Positions 25,943 to 34,601 of a stretch of DNA of 64,000 nucleotides are shown one piece after another. Position 1 is the first letter of the stretch. Each line of letters begins with the position of its first letter. Source of the DNA: JALZAI01 sp038207565 (GTDB taxonomy: Bacteria; Actinomycetota; Actinomycetes; Mycobacteriales; Jatrophihabitantaceae); NCBI GenBank assembly GCA_038207565.1, contig JBBQZQ010000005.1:79141-143140 (forward strand), in the 5' to 3' direction. The notes beneath the pieces were generated by a model. It was not told the origin of the DNA, made no database searches, and saw only the letters and a list, made by a program, of their open reading frames with translations. Both the position numbers and the translations under genes were made by a program.

Positions 25943-27127
25943 ATGACCGACGGGCCCGACAGCCCAGACCACCTGCCCGCAACCGACATACCCCGCGAGG
26001 ACCCCGTCGATATGCAGCCCCTTCGCCGTGGCGCGTTCGGTAGCGCCGTCGCCGAGGTCCGTCGGATGCTGGCGTCGCTCGGCTTGCTCGACAACACCCG
26101 TCCACAGCAGGCCGACACCTTCGACGAGGCAACCGAACTCGCGGTACGCCACTTCCAGCAGAGCCGGGGCCTGACCGTGGACGGCACGGTCGGCCGCGAA
26201 ACCTACGCCGGTCTCACCGGGGCGCACTGGCGCCTGGGCGACCGTGTGCTCGCACACGAGTCCGGGCACATGATGGTGGGCGACGATGTCAGCGCGCTGC
26301 AGACCCAGCTACTCGAAATCGGCTACGACCTTGCTCGCGCCGACGGGATGTTCGGGGTGCGAACCGCGGAGGGCCTGCGCGCGTTTCAGCGTGACTACGG
26401 CTTGGTGCCCGACGGAATCTGCGGCCCGGCCACCCTGCATGCCCTCCGCCAGCTCAAACGCCGGGTGACCGGGGGGCGCCCGCAGTTGCTGCGCGAGATG
26501 GTCGCCGTCGCCCAGGCGGGCCCCAGCCTGCTCGGCAAGCGCATCGTCCTCGACCCGGGACACGGCGGCGGCGACCCCGGCACCGTCTACGGTGACCACA
26601 CCGAGGCCGAGCTGGTCTGGGATCTGGCGGCGCGCCTGGAAGGCCGGCTCAAGGCCCTGGGCGTCACCTCGTGGCTGACGCGGGGTCCGCACAACGGAGC
26701 CAGCGATGAGGACCGCTCTGCCCTGGCCAACGATATCGGCGCAGATCTGGTGCTCTCGTTGCACATCGACGGGTTCTCCTCGGTGCGCGCCAACGGCATC
26801 GCGGCCTACTACTTCGGTGGGGCCGAATCCTCGTCCACCATCGGCGAGCGGCTCGCCGACCTGGTACAGCGCGAGCTCGTGGCACGCACCGGCCTGACCG
26901 ACGGCCGGATCCACGCGAAATCCTGGGCGTTGCTGCGGTTGACCAGGATGCCCGCCGTCCGCGTCGAACTCGGTTACCTCAGCTCGCCGATCGACCGTGC
27001 CCGGCTGACCGATCCGTTGTTCCGCGACACCGTCGCCGAGGGCCTGCTCGTCGCCGTGCAGCGGTTGTACCTACCGAAGGCAGACGACCCGCCCACCGGG
27101 ATGATGCGGATTTCCGCACTGGCCTGA
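25943..27127 (+). CDS. CwlM-like N-acetylmuramoyl-L-alanine amidase domain protein
   Basis: A 394-residue protein without a signal peptide. Two peptidoglycan-binding repeats occupy about residues 25-95 and 110-180 (FQQSRGLTVDGTVG; FQRDYGLVPDGICGP). An amidase_3 domain follows. The zinc site appears complete: His in DPGHGG, Glu in TEAELVWDL and His in SLHIDG, with catalytic Glu in RVELGYLSS. The mycobacterial orthologue in the same slot, CwlM, is cytoplasmic and regulates MurA after phosphorylation rather than cutting wall. The absent signal peptide and trxA neighbourhood suggest the same here, but intact residues leave hydrolase activity possible. Confidence 0.85.
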   Translation: MTDGPDSPDHLPATDIPREDPVDMQPLRRGAFGSAVAEVRRMLASLGLLDNTRPQQADTFDEATELAVRHFQQSRGLTVDGTVGRETYAGLTGAHWRLGDRVLAHESGHMMVGDDVSALQTQLLEIGYDLARADGMFGVRTAEGLRAFQRDYGLVPDGICGPATLHALRQLKRRVTGGRPQLLREMVAVAQAGPSLLGKRIVLDPGHGGGDPGTVYGDHTEAELVWDLAARLEGRLKALGVTSWLTRGPHNGASDEDRSALANDIGADLVLSLHIDGFSSVRANGIAAYYFGGAESSSTIGERLADLVQRELVARTGLTDGRIHAKSWALLRLTRMPAVRVELGYLSSPIDRARLTDPLFRDTVAEGLLVAVQRLYLPKADDPPTGMMRISALA

Positions 27128-27157
27128 GGCGCATGGTGCCAGCACCGCGCTGCACGG

Positions 27158-27787
27158 CTACCTGTTACGCGCGAGCGCCGGCACCTGGATGGAGCCGAGC
27201 AGCCGCTCCAGCGCGTACTCCACGTCCTCGCGCCAGGACACCAGGCTCTTCACCTCCAGGCGCAGGCGGGGCGTCCGGTGGTGCGGACGGACGGTCTTGA
27301 AACCGACGGCGAGCAGGAATTCCACCGGCAGCAAGCACGCCTGCGGGCTATCCTCGGCAACGGCTCCGGTCCGCCCGAACGCCTCGATCGCCTTGATGCC
27401 GCGGCGCGTGACGTCGCCGGCGAGCCCTTGGATCAGCATGCGTCCGAGCCCTGCATCGGCGAACTCCGGCCGCAGCCGAGCCGACATCAGCAGGACGGCG
27501 TCGGGGCCGATCGGGGAGGTGGGGAAAGCGAGCGAGCGCGGCACGTACGCCGGCGGCGCGTACAGCACGTGACCGGCCGGGACCCCGTCGACGTAGAGCA
27601 ACTGGCCGCAGCAACCCCATTCCAGCAGGGTCTCCGAGACCCAGGCCTCTTTCGCGACATCCCGGGTTCGGTTCGCGCAGGCGCGATCGCCGGCGGGGGG
27701 ATCGAGCTCCCAAAAGACGCAGGACCGGCACGGGTCGCTCAGGTCGTCGAGATTGTCGAGGGTCAGATTGACCAGGCGACGCGACAT
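27158..27787 (-). CDS. GNAT family acetyltransferase
   Basis: A 209-residue protein with an N-terminal conserved block CRSCVFWELDP and a GNAT core, where SARLRPEFADAGLGRMLIQGLAGD is the acetyl-CoA binding helix. Orthologues lie between cwlM and parB in mycobacteria. AGGAGATTTTC precedes the ATG at 27787. The acceptor substrate is unknown. Convergent with the amidase gene. Confidence 0.85.
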   Translation of the reverse strand: MSRRLVNLTLDNLDDLSDPCRSCVFWELDPPAGDRACANRTRDVAKEAWVSETLLEWGCCGQLLYVDGVPAGHVLYAPPAYVPRSLAFPTSPIGPDAVLLMSARLRPEFADAGLGRMLIQGLAGDVTRRGIKAIEAFGRTGAVAEDSPQACLLPVEFLLAVGFKTVRPHHRTPRLRLEVKSLVSWREDVEYALERLLGSIQVPALARNR

Positions 27788-27885
27788 GAAAATCTCCTCG
27801 GCGGCATGCGAGAGCTACCGAGCCGAGCGTATGCCGCGAAACGACGGGAATGCAGCCATCGGTTCCCGGTCACGTCCCGGTGTGC

Positions 27886-29103
27886 TCAGAGATTTCCGTC
27901 GTATCCGGCCAGAAACGTGGCGATGCGCCCGATGGCGAGGGTGAGGTCGTCCACGCGTGGCAGGGTGACGATGCGCAGGTGGTCCGGGTGCGGCCAATTG
28001 AACCCCGTCCCCTGCACGACGAGCACGTGCTGCTCGCGCAGCAACTCAAGGATGAAAGCCTGGTCGTCGTTGATCGGGTACCGCTCCTGGTCGAGCTTGG
28101 GGAACACGTACATCGCGCCCTTGGGCACGACGCAGCTCACGCCCGGAATGGCGGCCAGGGCAGCAAGCGCGGCATCGCGCTGTTCGAGTAGGCGGCCGCC
28201 CGGCAGGATGAGGTCGCGAATGCTCTGCCGGCCGCCCAGTGCGATCTGGACCGCGTGCTGCGCGGGCACGTTCGCGCACAGCCGCATGTTGGCCAGGATG
28301 GCGATGCCTTCGAGGTAGCTGGCGGCGTGTTTCTTCGGTCCGCTGACCATCAGCCAGCCCGCCCGGAAACCGGCCACCCGGTAGGCCTTGGACAATCCGT
28401 TGAAGGTCAGCGCAAACAGATCGGGGGCGACCTTGGCGAACGGCGTGTGCTCAGCGCCGTCGTAGAGAATCTTGTCGTAGATCTCGTCGGCGAGAACGAC
28501 GAGGCCGTTCTCCCGGGCGATGCCGGCCAGCTCTGCAAGGACCGGCAGGGGGTAGACCGCGCCGGTGGGGTTGTTCGGGTTGATGAGGACGATCGCCTTG
28601 GTGTTCGGTGTGATCTTCGAACGCAGATCGTCGAGATCGGGCAACCAGCCCATCGATTCATCGCAGAGATAATGCACCGGGCGGCCGCCTGCCAGACACG
28701 TCGCCGCCGTCCAGAGCGGGTAATCCGGGGCAGGGATGAGCACCTCGTCGCCGTTGTCGAGCATGGCCTGCAGCGCCATGGCGATCAGCTCGCTCACGCC
28801 GTTTCCGAGCCAGATGTCGTCCGGGTCGTCGATGTCGAGGCCGCGCTGTTGGTAGTGCTGCACGATCGCGGTGCGGGCCGAGAGCAGGCCCTGCGAATCG
28901 GAGTAGCCCTGCGCACTAGGCAGGTTGCGGATCACGTCGATCAGGATCTCCTCCGGCGCCTCGAAGCCGAACGGAGCGGGATTGCCGATGTTGAGCTTGA
29001 TGATCCGGCGCCCTTCCTCCTCCAGGCGCTTGGCCTCTTGGAGCACCGGGCCGCGGATGTCGTAGCAGACGTCCTCGAGCTTGCGCGATTGCCGCAGATC
29101 CAC
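27886..29103 (-). CDS. Alanine/aspartate-type aminotransferase (AspC/AlaT-like)
   Basis: A 405-residue class I PLP aminotransferase. The PLP lysine is Lys239 in FNGLSKAYRVAGFR; INPNNPTGAVY and LADEIYDKILYDG are the family signatures, and the N-terminus CYDIRGPVLQEAKRLE matches AlaT/AspC of corynebacteria and mycobacteria, which make alanine from pyruvate and glutamate. The start is taken as GTG at 29103 (VDLRQSRKLEDV) by family length; the frame is open to 29439 but would overlap the divergent nitroreductase gene. No strong ribosome-binding site distinguishes the candidates. Confidence 0.9.
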   Translation of the reverse strand: MDLRQSRKLEDVCYDIRGPVLQEAKRLEEEGRRIIKLNIGNPAPFGFEAPEEILIDVIRNLPSAQGYSDSQGLLSARTAIVQHYQQRGLDIDDPDDIWLGNGVSELIAMALQAMLDNGDEVLIPAPDYPLWTAATCLAGGRPVHYLCDESMGWLPDLDDLRSKITPNTKAIVLINPNNPTGAVYPLPVLAELAGIARENGLVVLADEIYDKILYDGAEHTPFAKVAPDLFALTFNGLSKAYRVAGFRAGWLMVSGPKKHAASYLEGIAILANMRLCANVPAQHAVQIALGGRQSIRDLILPGGRLLEQRDAALAALAAIPGVSCVVPKGAMYVFPKLDQERYPINDDQAFILELLREQHVLVVQGTGFNWPHPDHLRIVTLPRVDDLTLAIGRIATFLAGYDGNL

Positions 29104-29234
29104 CCCGCAACGATCGCACACGGCGGTGGTGGCTTCGAGCCGATATTGCCCGGTAGCGACCCGTGTCCGGTCGGGCAGACCGGTGTCAGGGGGCCATCGA
29201 GCCCGGCAGGTTGCGATCCTGGCATGGTGGCGGC

Positions 29235-29831
29235 ATGGACCTTCGCGATGCCGTGCAGCGCCGCCGGATGATCCGCACGTACGACCCGGACCGGCCGGTA
29301 CCGCGCGAGGTGATCGACGAACTGCTCCGGCTCGCCGTACGGGCGCCGTCGGCAGGTCACACCCAGGGGTGGGCCTTCCTGGTGCTGGAGGACGACACGT
29401 CCCGCGCGGCGTTCTGGTCGGTGACCTCGGACAGGCCACCGGATAGCTGGCTGGAACGCCTGCAGACCGCGCCAGTGCTTATTCTGTGCTTTTCCGACAA
29501 AATAGCTTATCTCGACCGGTACGCCGAGGCGGACAAGGGGATGACCGACCGGGACGAGACGCAGTGGCCTGTCCCGTACTGGCATGTGGACACCGGCATG
29601 GCCGCGATGATCCTGCTGCTGGCGGCCACTGACCAGGGACTCGGCGCGTGCTTCTTCGGCGTTCCCGAGCAAAGCTGGCCGGCTCTGCGGACCGCCTTCA
29701 GCGTCCCCGAGCGGTTGACGCCGATCGGGGTCGTGAGCGTCGGCCATCCCGCCGCGGATCTGCGCTCACCCTCGCTCAAGCGGGGTCGTCGGGCGTTCGC
29801 CGACGTCGTTTCCTACGGCTCATTCGGCTGA
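29235..29831 (+). CDS. Nitroreductase family protein
   Basis: A 198-residue FMN-dependent oxidoreductase domain. RRMIRTYDPDRPVPREVI opens the fold with FMN-contacting Arg residues, RAPSAGHTQGWAF binds FMN, and MAAMILLLAATDQGLGACFFG forms the central dimer helix. The partner substrate is unknown. ATG 29235 is chosen to start the fold (MDLRDAVQRRR). Its last 19 bases overlap the convergent parB gene. Confidence 0.9.
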   Translation: MDLRDAVQRRRMIRTYDPDRPVPREVIDELLRLAVRAPSAGHTQGWAFLVLEDDTSRAAFWSVTSDRPPDSWLERLQTAPVLILCFSDKIAYLDRYAEADKGMTDRDETQWPVPYWHVDTGMAAMILLLAATDQGLGACFFGVPEQSWPALRTAFSVPERLTPIGVVSVGHPAADLRSPSLKRGRRAFADVVSYGSFG

Positions 29832-30925
29832 TCTGCGTCAGTTGGCTCGCCGGCGGCGGCTGGGCTCGCCACCAGCTGGGGAGCCATGACTGCGACGATC
29901 CGCTCCAGGTCGTCGACCGAGGCGAATTCGACCGTGATCCTGCCCTTGCGCCGACCCAGTTCCACTCGTACCCGAGTGTCGAAGGTGTCCGACAGCTTGT
30001 CCGCCAGCTCACTGATCGCAGGTGCGCTGACTCGGACAGTGGCGGCTCGGCGGCCGGGTTTCCTCCCGCCGTGTCCGGGCAGATGCAGCGACACCAGCTC
30101 CTCGGTGGCGCGAACCGACAGGCCCTCGGCGACGATGCGGGTCGCCAGTTCCTCCTGGGCGTCGCCGCTGTCGAGTCCGAGCAGCGCCCGAGCGTGCCCG
30201 GCGCTCAAGACCCCGGCTGCCACGCGCCGCTGCACCGGCACCGGCAGGTTGAGCAGGCGGATCGTGTTGCTGATCTGCGGACGGCTGCGCCCGAGCCGAC
30301 CGGCTAGTTCGTCGTGCGTGCTGCCGAAATCCTCGAGCAGCTGTTGGTAGGCGGCAGCTTCTTCCAGCGGGTTCAACTGCGCGCGGTGCACGTTCTCCAG
30401 CAGCGCATCGCGCAACATCGCGTCGTCAGCCGTGGTCCGCACGATCGCCGCGATCTCGGTCAGCCCGGCGGCTGCGGCGGCGCGCAGGCGCCGTTCACCC
30501 ATCACCAACTCATAGCCCTGCTCGAGCTCGCGCACCACGATCGGCTGGAGCACACCGAACTCTCGGATGGAGTGGGTCAGCTCGGCCAGCGCGTCCTCGT
30601 CGAACGCCTGACGGGGCTGTTTGGCATTTGGACGGATGGCGGTGATCGCGACTTCGGCGAAACGCGCACCTGCCACCGGCAGCAGCTCGTGCGACACGGC
30701 AGGGCTGAGCGGAGTCTCGGCCGGCAGGCCCCCAAACGACCGGGCTTCGCCAGTTATCTCGCGCGGGTTCTCGGCAGGACTCGGATCGAGGGGGGCTTCC
30801 GGATGTCCGTTGGGCCGCGGCTCGTCGCCACGGGACGGGAGCGAAGGGAGCGCGGCCGGTGGCGCTGCGGGAATGAGCGCTCCCAGGCCGCGGCCCAGCC
30901 CGCCGATGCGCGGCCTGTCACTCAT
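29813..30925 (-). CDS. parB: Chromosome partitioning protein ParB
   Basis: A 370-residue CTP-dependent DNA clamp that loads at parS and spreads to segregate origins. The disordered start includes the conserved ParA-stimulating GGLGRGLGALIP. The CTPase domain contains ELVMGERRLRAA and ALLENVHRAQLNPLEEA; the helix-turn-helix TTHDELAGRLGRSRPQISN-like segment reads parS; a basic C-terminal domain (about 300-370) dimerises. Two perfect parS sites lie only 1 kb away, in parA. The ATG overlaps the parA stop (ATGA at 30922-30925). Confidence 0.96.
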   Translation of the reverse strand: MSDRPRIGGLGRGLGALIPAAPPAALPSLPSRGDEPRPNGHPEAPLDPSPAENPREITGEARSFGGLPAETPLSPAVSHELLPVAGARFAEVAITAIRPNAKQPRQAFDEDALAELTHSIREFGVLQPIVVRELEQGYELVMGERRLRAAAAAGLTEIAAIVRTTADDAMLRDALLENVHRAQLNPLEEAAAYQQLLEDFGSTHDELAGRLGRSRPQISNTIRLLNLPVPVQRRVAAGVLSAGHARALLGLDSGDAQEELATRIVAEGLSVRATEELVSLHLPGHGGRKPGRRAATVRVSAPAISELADKLSDTFDTRVRVELGRRKGRITVEFASVDDLERIVAVMAPQLVASPAAAGEPTDADQPNEP

Positions 30926-31923
30926 CGCCCGCTCACCGCGGCCTCGATCGGCCGGCGGCCGCGTTCGGCGATCTCGCGGGCGGCCTGCAGATATTTGAGC
31001 GCACCGCGCGAACCCGCGTCGTAGGTCATCACCGTCTGGCCGAAGCCGGGCGCCTCGGATACGCGGACATTGCGGGGAATCACGGAATTCACGACGAGGT
31101 CCCCGAAGTGCCGACGCACCTCCGCGGCAACCTGGTCGGCCAGGCGCGTCCGGCTGTCGTACATGGTCAACAACACCGTGGTGACCGCGAGCTCGGGATT
31201 GAGGTGCGCCCGCACCAACTCGACCGTGTTCAGCAACTGCGCCAGCCCTTCGAGGGCGTAGTACTCGCATTGAATCGGGATGAATACCTCGCGCGCGGCA
31301 ACGAGAGCGTTCAAGGTCAGCAGTCCCAGCGACGGCGGGCAGTCGATGATGACGTAGTCCGGTGCCCGTCCCTCGTCACCCGCCTGTGCCAGATAGTCGC
31401 GAACGGCCCGCTGCAGGCGGTACTCGCGCGCTACCTGGGAGGTCAGTTCGATGTCAGCGCCGGCGAGATCCAGAGTCGCCGGAACGCAGGACATGGTGTC
31501 CGCGAACGGAGCGGCGACCGCGACCTCGGCGAGGGAACTGCCCGCGAGCAGCACCCCGTAGCTGGACGGCGTGCCCACCGGATGCTCGATCCCGAGCGCG
31601 GTACTGGCATTGCCCTGCGGGTCCAGATCGACCAGCAGGACCTCGAGGCCGTGCAGGGCCAGCGCTGCCGCAATGTTCACCGCGCTGGTTGTCTTGCCGA
31701 CCCCGCCCTTCTGATTGGCCACCGCCAGGACGCGAGGTTGTACCGGCCGCGGCCAGCGCTCCTGCCCTACGTTCCTGACCCGCACGGCTTGCGCCGCCTC
31801 GCGGGCAATCGGCGTGTCACTGGTTTCACGTGAAACACCGAACTCGGCGAAGAGCGGATAGGTTTCACGTGAAACGTCGACCAGTGCCGCCTCGGCTCGG
31901 GCCGGTCCGGACGAATCGGTCAT
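30922..31923 (-). CDS. parA: Chromosome partitioning ATPase ParA
   Basis: A 333-residue Walker-type ATPase. The deviant Walker A is ANQKGGVGKTTSAVN, Walker B is VIIDCPPSLGLLT and the switch LVDLDPQGN precedes them in the usual order. The first 65 residues are a poorly conserved extension containing two VSRET pentapeptides, which are simply parS sites read in frame. Together with ParB it segregates the origin region; actinobacterial ParA also binds polar proteins. The ATG overlaps the rsmG stop and the stop overlaps the parB ATG, so rsmG-parA-parB are translationally coupled. Confidence 0.96.
   Translation of the reverse strand: MTDSSGPARAEAALVDVSRETYPLFAEFGVSRETSDTPIAREAAQAVRVRNVGQERWPRPVQPRVLAVANQKGGVGKTTSAVNIAAALALHGLEVLLVDLDPQGNASTALGIEHPVGTPSSYGVLLAGSSLAEVAVAAPFADTMSCVPATLDLAGADIELTSQVAREYRLQRAVRDYLAQAGDEGRAPDYVIIDCPPSLGLLTLNALVAAREVFIPIQCEYYALEGLAQLLNTVELVRAHLNPELAVTTVLLTMYDSRTRLADQVAAEVRRHFGDLVVNSVIPRNVRVSEAPGFGQTVMTYDAGSRGALKYLQAAREIAERGRRPIEAAVSGR
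31823..31836. promoter_or_regulatory. parS: parS site 1
   Basis: GTTTCACGTGAAAC, a perfect 14-bp match to the palindromic core bound by ParB. It lies in the parA coding sequence and is read as the VSRET of GVSRETSD. Confidence 0.95.
31862..31875. promoter_or_regulatory. parS: parS site 2
   Basis: A second perfect GTTTCACGTGAAAC, 39 bp from the first, also within parA (DVSRETYP). The centre-to-centre spacing is close to four helical turns and an exact number of codons. Confidence 0.95.
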
Positions 31924-32615
31924 CGCGCTCCCTTTCCTCCTGCACTCTTTCTTCCTGAACTCGTGCGACGCACTACATGCCCTCGAGTACTGACCACGAC
32001 CGTCACCACAGGCTCCACGAGTCCCTCGCCACATTCCACGACGTCGGTCACGATCATGCCCAGCCCAACCAAAGTCACGTGGTGCTTCGCGACCTCGTCG
32101 GCAGCTGTCGAACCCTTCATCGCGACCAACCGGCCGCCCGGCACGAGCAGCGGCGAGCACCAGCCGGCCAGCCGGTTCAACGGTGCCACGGCGCGGGCTG
32201 TCACCCAGGACGCAGCGCCGACTGTCGACACTGAATTTGCGTCCTCGGCCCGCCCGCGGACGACGCGAACCTGGTGTCCCAATTTCAGCTTCTCGGTTGC
32301 TTCGAGGAGGAAGTCGACTCGACGCTGCGACGGTTCGAGAAGGTCGACACTTAAGTCTGGCCTGCGGATAGCGATGACCAGGCCGGGTAAGCCCGCGCCG
32401 CTACCCACATCCACCACCCTCGCCGCGGCGGGGAAGAGCTCGGTGATCGCAGCGCAATTGAGCAGGTGACGGCTCCACAACCGCTCGGGCTCGCGCGGGC
32501 CGATCAATCCACGCGGCACTGCGTCGGTCGCCAGCAGGTCGGCGAACTGCTTCGCCAGCGACAACCGCGCACCGAAAACGGCCCCGGCGGACGCCGGGGC
32601 CGTTTCGATCGTCAT
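31920..32615 (-). CDS. rsmG: 16S rRNA (guanine-N7) methyltransferase RsmG (GidB)
   Basis: A 231-residue SAM methyltransferase that modifies G527 of 16S rRNA. Motif I is VVDVGSGAGLPGLVIAI (residues about 67-83) and LLEPSQRRVDFL is the acidic-loop motif; GPREPERLWSRHLLNC is the family N-terminal signature. Start ATG at 32615; the frame is open to 32744 but only this start gives family length. A perfect 14-bp hairpin sits in codons 4-13. It belongs to the jag-rsmG-parA-parB strand and overlaps parA by four bases. Confidence 0.95.
   Translation of the reverse strand: MTIETAPASAGAVFGARLSLAKQFADLLATDAVPRGLIGPREPERLWSRHLLNCAAITELFPAAARVVDVGSGAGLPGLVIAIRRPDLSVDLLEPSQRRVDFLLEATEKLKLGHQVRVVRGRAEDANSVSTVGAASWVTARAVAPLNRLAGWCSPLLVPGGRLVAMKGSTAADEVAKHHVTLVGLGMIVTDVVECGEGLVEPVVTVVVSTRGHVVRRTSSGRKSAGGKGAR
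32576..32605 (-). promoter_or_regulatory. Hairpin within the start of rsmG
   Basis: On the rsmG strand the arms AAACGGCCCCGGCG and CGCCGGGGCCGTTT are perfectly complementary over 14 bp with a 2-nt centre. The 3' arm runs into TTTT, so it has the form of an intrinsic terminator or attenuator, although it is read as coding sequence beginning 7 nt after the start codon. Confidence 0.55.
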
Positions 32616-32658
32616 CGCAGTCGCGATGCCGTCACGCGTGACCTGCTCGGGGCGCGGG

Positions 32659-33210
32659 TCATCGGTCCAGCAGGACGACAACGCGCCGCTTCGGCTCCTC
32701 GCCCTCGGACTCGCTGAAGACACCGTCGATGCCGGACACGGCATCGTGCACGACCTTGCGTTCGAAGGGATTCATCGGGGCAAGGCGGGCCGCCTCGCCC
32801 GAGCTCCGGACCTGCGCGGCAGTCTCCGCCGCTAGCGCGCTCAACTCGGCACGGCGCGCCTGACGGTGGCCGCTGACGTCGAGCATCAATCGGCTGCGGG
32901 TGCCGGTCTTCTGCGCCACCGCCAGGCGCGTCAGTTCCTGCAGCGCGTCCAGAGTCTCACCGCGCGGGCCGACGAGGGCGCTGAGGTTGCTGCCCACGAT
33001 GGCCACGATGGCCCGGTCATTCTCCACGTCAAGGTCGATATCACCGTCGTAGTCGACGATGTCGAGCAGGCGCTCGAGGTAATCCGCGGCGATGTCGCCC
33101 TCGTGGATCAGTGCCGCGTTCGGCTCGTCCGGATCGAAATCCCCGTCCGTGACCTCGTCATCATCGGTGCGCTCAACATCGGACTCGGTGTCCGCTACCG
33201 TCTCAGCCAT
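32659..33210 (-). CDS. jag: KhpB/Jag RNA-binding protein (KH-R3H)
   Basis: A 183-residue protein from the ATG at 33210. An acidic 35-residue start is followed by a KH-type domain (ERLLDIVDYDGDIDLDVEND; GETLDALQELTRLAV carrying the GxxG-like LVGPRGETL) and a C-terminal R3H domain (LAPMNPFERKVVHDAVS, then the SESEGEEPKRRVVV end). Jag binds RNA and influences cell elongation and division in Gram-positive bacteria. The conserved position between yidC and rsmG supports the call. Confidence 0.94.
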   Translation of the reverse strand: MAETVADTESDVERTDDDEVTDGDFDPDEPNAALIHEGDIAADYLERLLDIVDYDGDIDLDVENDRAIVAIVGSNLSALVGPRGETLDALQELTRLAVAQKTGTRSRLMLDVSGHRQARRAELSALAAETAAQVRSSGEAARLAPMNPFERKVVHDAVSGIDGVFSESEGEEPKRRVVVLLDR

Positions 33211-33253
33211 TCTCGGGTGATCCTCTCCATGCTTGCTCGACGAATACAACGAG

Positions 33254-34321
33254 TCAGCGACGCTTTTTCTTGCCCGGCGGTCTGCTGCCGCTCGGACGAG
33301 CCGGCCGTTGGCCGGGGCGCGGGGCAGTGGTTCGCGGCGCAGCCGGCGTCTCGGCGACGCCGTCGTCGGCCGCAGCGCTCTGCTGCGCAGTGCCCTGGGT
33401 GCTGGGGACGTCCTTGACCAAGGTGGCACGCCCGCGCGCATCGCGCACCGGTCGCTGCCCGACCTTGGGTGCGAGCGTCTTGCCTACCGCGCCCACTTGG
33501 GGCGTCTCGGTCGGCGTGTGCGGGTGGTAGCGGTTGATGTACATCTGCTGCAGCAGCGTCCAGACGTTGCTGGTGAACCAGTAGAGCAGGACACCCAGCG
33601 GGAAGATGAAGCCGGAGAACAGCACGGAGACCGGGATGAAGACCTTCATCAGCTTCTGCACCGTCGCCGCAGATCCGGTGGGCACCGTCGTCATGCGCGA
33701 GGTGGCCAGGATCTGGGTGTAGAAGGTCGCTGCGGCGCTGATGATCACGAGTACGAGGGTCACGACGCGGGTTGCGGTGACATCGCCCCCGAGCTTGGTG
33801 ATCGTGTCGAAGGAGTCGTGCAGCGACGCAGCGAGCGGTGCCTGGAAGAGCTTGGCCTGCGCAGCGTTGCAGGTCTGGGTCGTGTCGAAGGTGTAGAGCG
33901 TCAGCAGGTGGCCGGTATAGGCGGAGCCCTCGTCACACTTGCCGACCGAATTGGCCAGGTGACGCAGGACGTGGAACAGTGAGATGAAGATCGGAATCTG
34001 CAGGAACATCGGCAGGCAGCCGGCCACCGGGTTGAAACCCTGCTCCTGCTGCAGCTTCATCATCTGCCGCTGCATCTCGGCCTTGTCGCTTTTGTACTTC
34101 TCGCGCACCGCCTGCAGCTTGGGCTGCATCTCCTGCATGTGCCGCTGGTACTTGACCTGCTTGACGAACAGCCGGAACAGCAGCAGCCGCGCGGTCACCA
34201 CCAGGAACACGATGGATAGCGACCAGTTCAGCCCGCCCGCGGGGTCCAGCCCGAGGAAGGAGAACAGCTGGTGCCACCGCAGCAGCACCCAGGACACCGC
34301 TATATACAGAAAGTCAAGCAC
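33254..34321 (-). CDS. yidC: Membrane protein insertase YidC
   Basis: A 355-residue inner-membrane insertase. Five helices are visible; the core begins LNWSLSIVFLVVTARLLLF with the conserved hydrophilic-groove Arg, followed by the cytosolic hairpin KYQRHMQEMQPKLQAVREKY, and ends with FPLGVLLYWFTSNVWTLLQQ. The C-terminal 90 residues are basic and Pro-rich, ending GKKKRR, a ribosome-binding type of tail. It acts with YidD (34332) and the Sec translocon. No lipobox is present. Confidence 0.96.
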   Translation of the reverse strand: MLDFLYIAVSWVLLRWHQLFSFLGLDPAGGLNWSLSIVFLVVTARLLLFRLFVKQVKYQRHMQEMQPKLQAVREKYKSDKAEMQRQMMKLQQEQGFNPVAGCLPMFLQIPIFISLFHVLRHLANSVGKCDEGSAYTGHLLTLYTFDTTQTCNAAQAKLFQAPLAASLHDSFDTITKLGGDVTATRVVTLVLVIISAAATFYTQILATSRMTTVPTGSAATVQKLMKVFIPVSVLFSGFIFPLGVLLYWFTSNVWTLLQQMYINRYHPHTPTETPQVGAVGKTLAPKVGQRPVRDARGRATLVKDVPSTQGTAQQSAAADDGVAETPAAPRTTAPRPGQRPARPSGSRPPGKKKRR

Positions 34322-34331
34322 TCAACTACTC

Positions 34332-34601
34332 CTAGGCTGCGAGACGGACGCGGTGTTCGGCATCGTCGTGCCGGTGAACGCTTGGGGGCACCGGGTCGTG
34401 CCCACCGGCGTGGAATGGATGGCAACGCAGCAGCCGACGCAGGGCCAGCCATCCGCCGCGGAGCAATCCGAAACGTTCGACCGCCTCGGCGGCGTAAGCA
34501 CTGCAGGACGGGGTGTAGCGGCACCTGGCGGGGAACGCGGGGCTGATCGCCCTGCGGTAGAACCCGATGGCGGCGAGCACCCCTCGGCCGGCGGCGCTCA
34601 C
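34332..34601 (-). CDS. yidD: Membrane protein insertion efficiency factor YidD
   Basis: An 89-residue protein with the family block GFYRRAISPAFPARCRYTPS followed by CSAYAAEAVERFG, and the RRLLRCHPFHAGGHDPVP ending. It helps YidC-dependent insertion at the inner membrane. Its ATG overlaps the rnpA stop by four bases and yidC begins 10 bp further on. Confidence 0.95.
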   Translation of the reverse strand: MSAAGRGVLAAIGFYRRAISPAFPARCRYTPSCSAYAAEAVERFGLLRGGWLALRRLLRCHPFHAGGHDPVPPSVHRHDDAEHRVRLAA

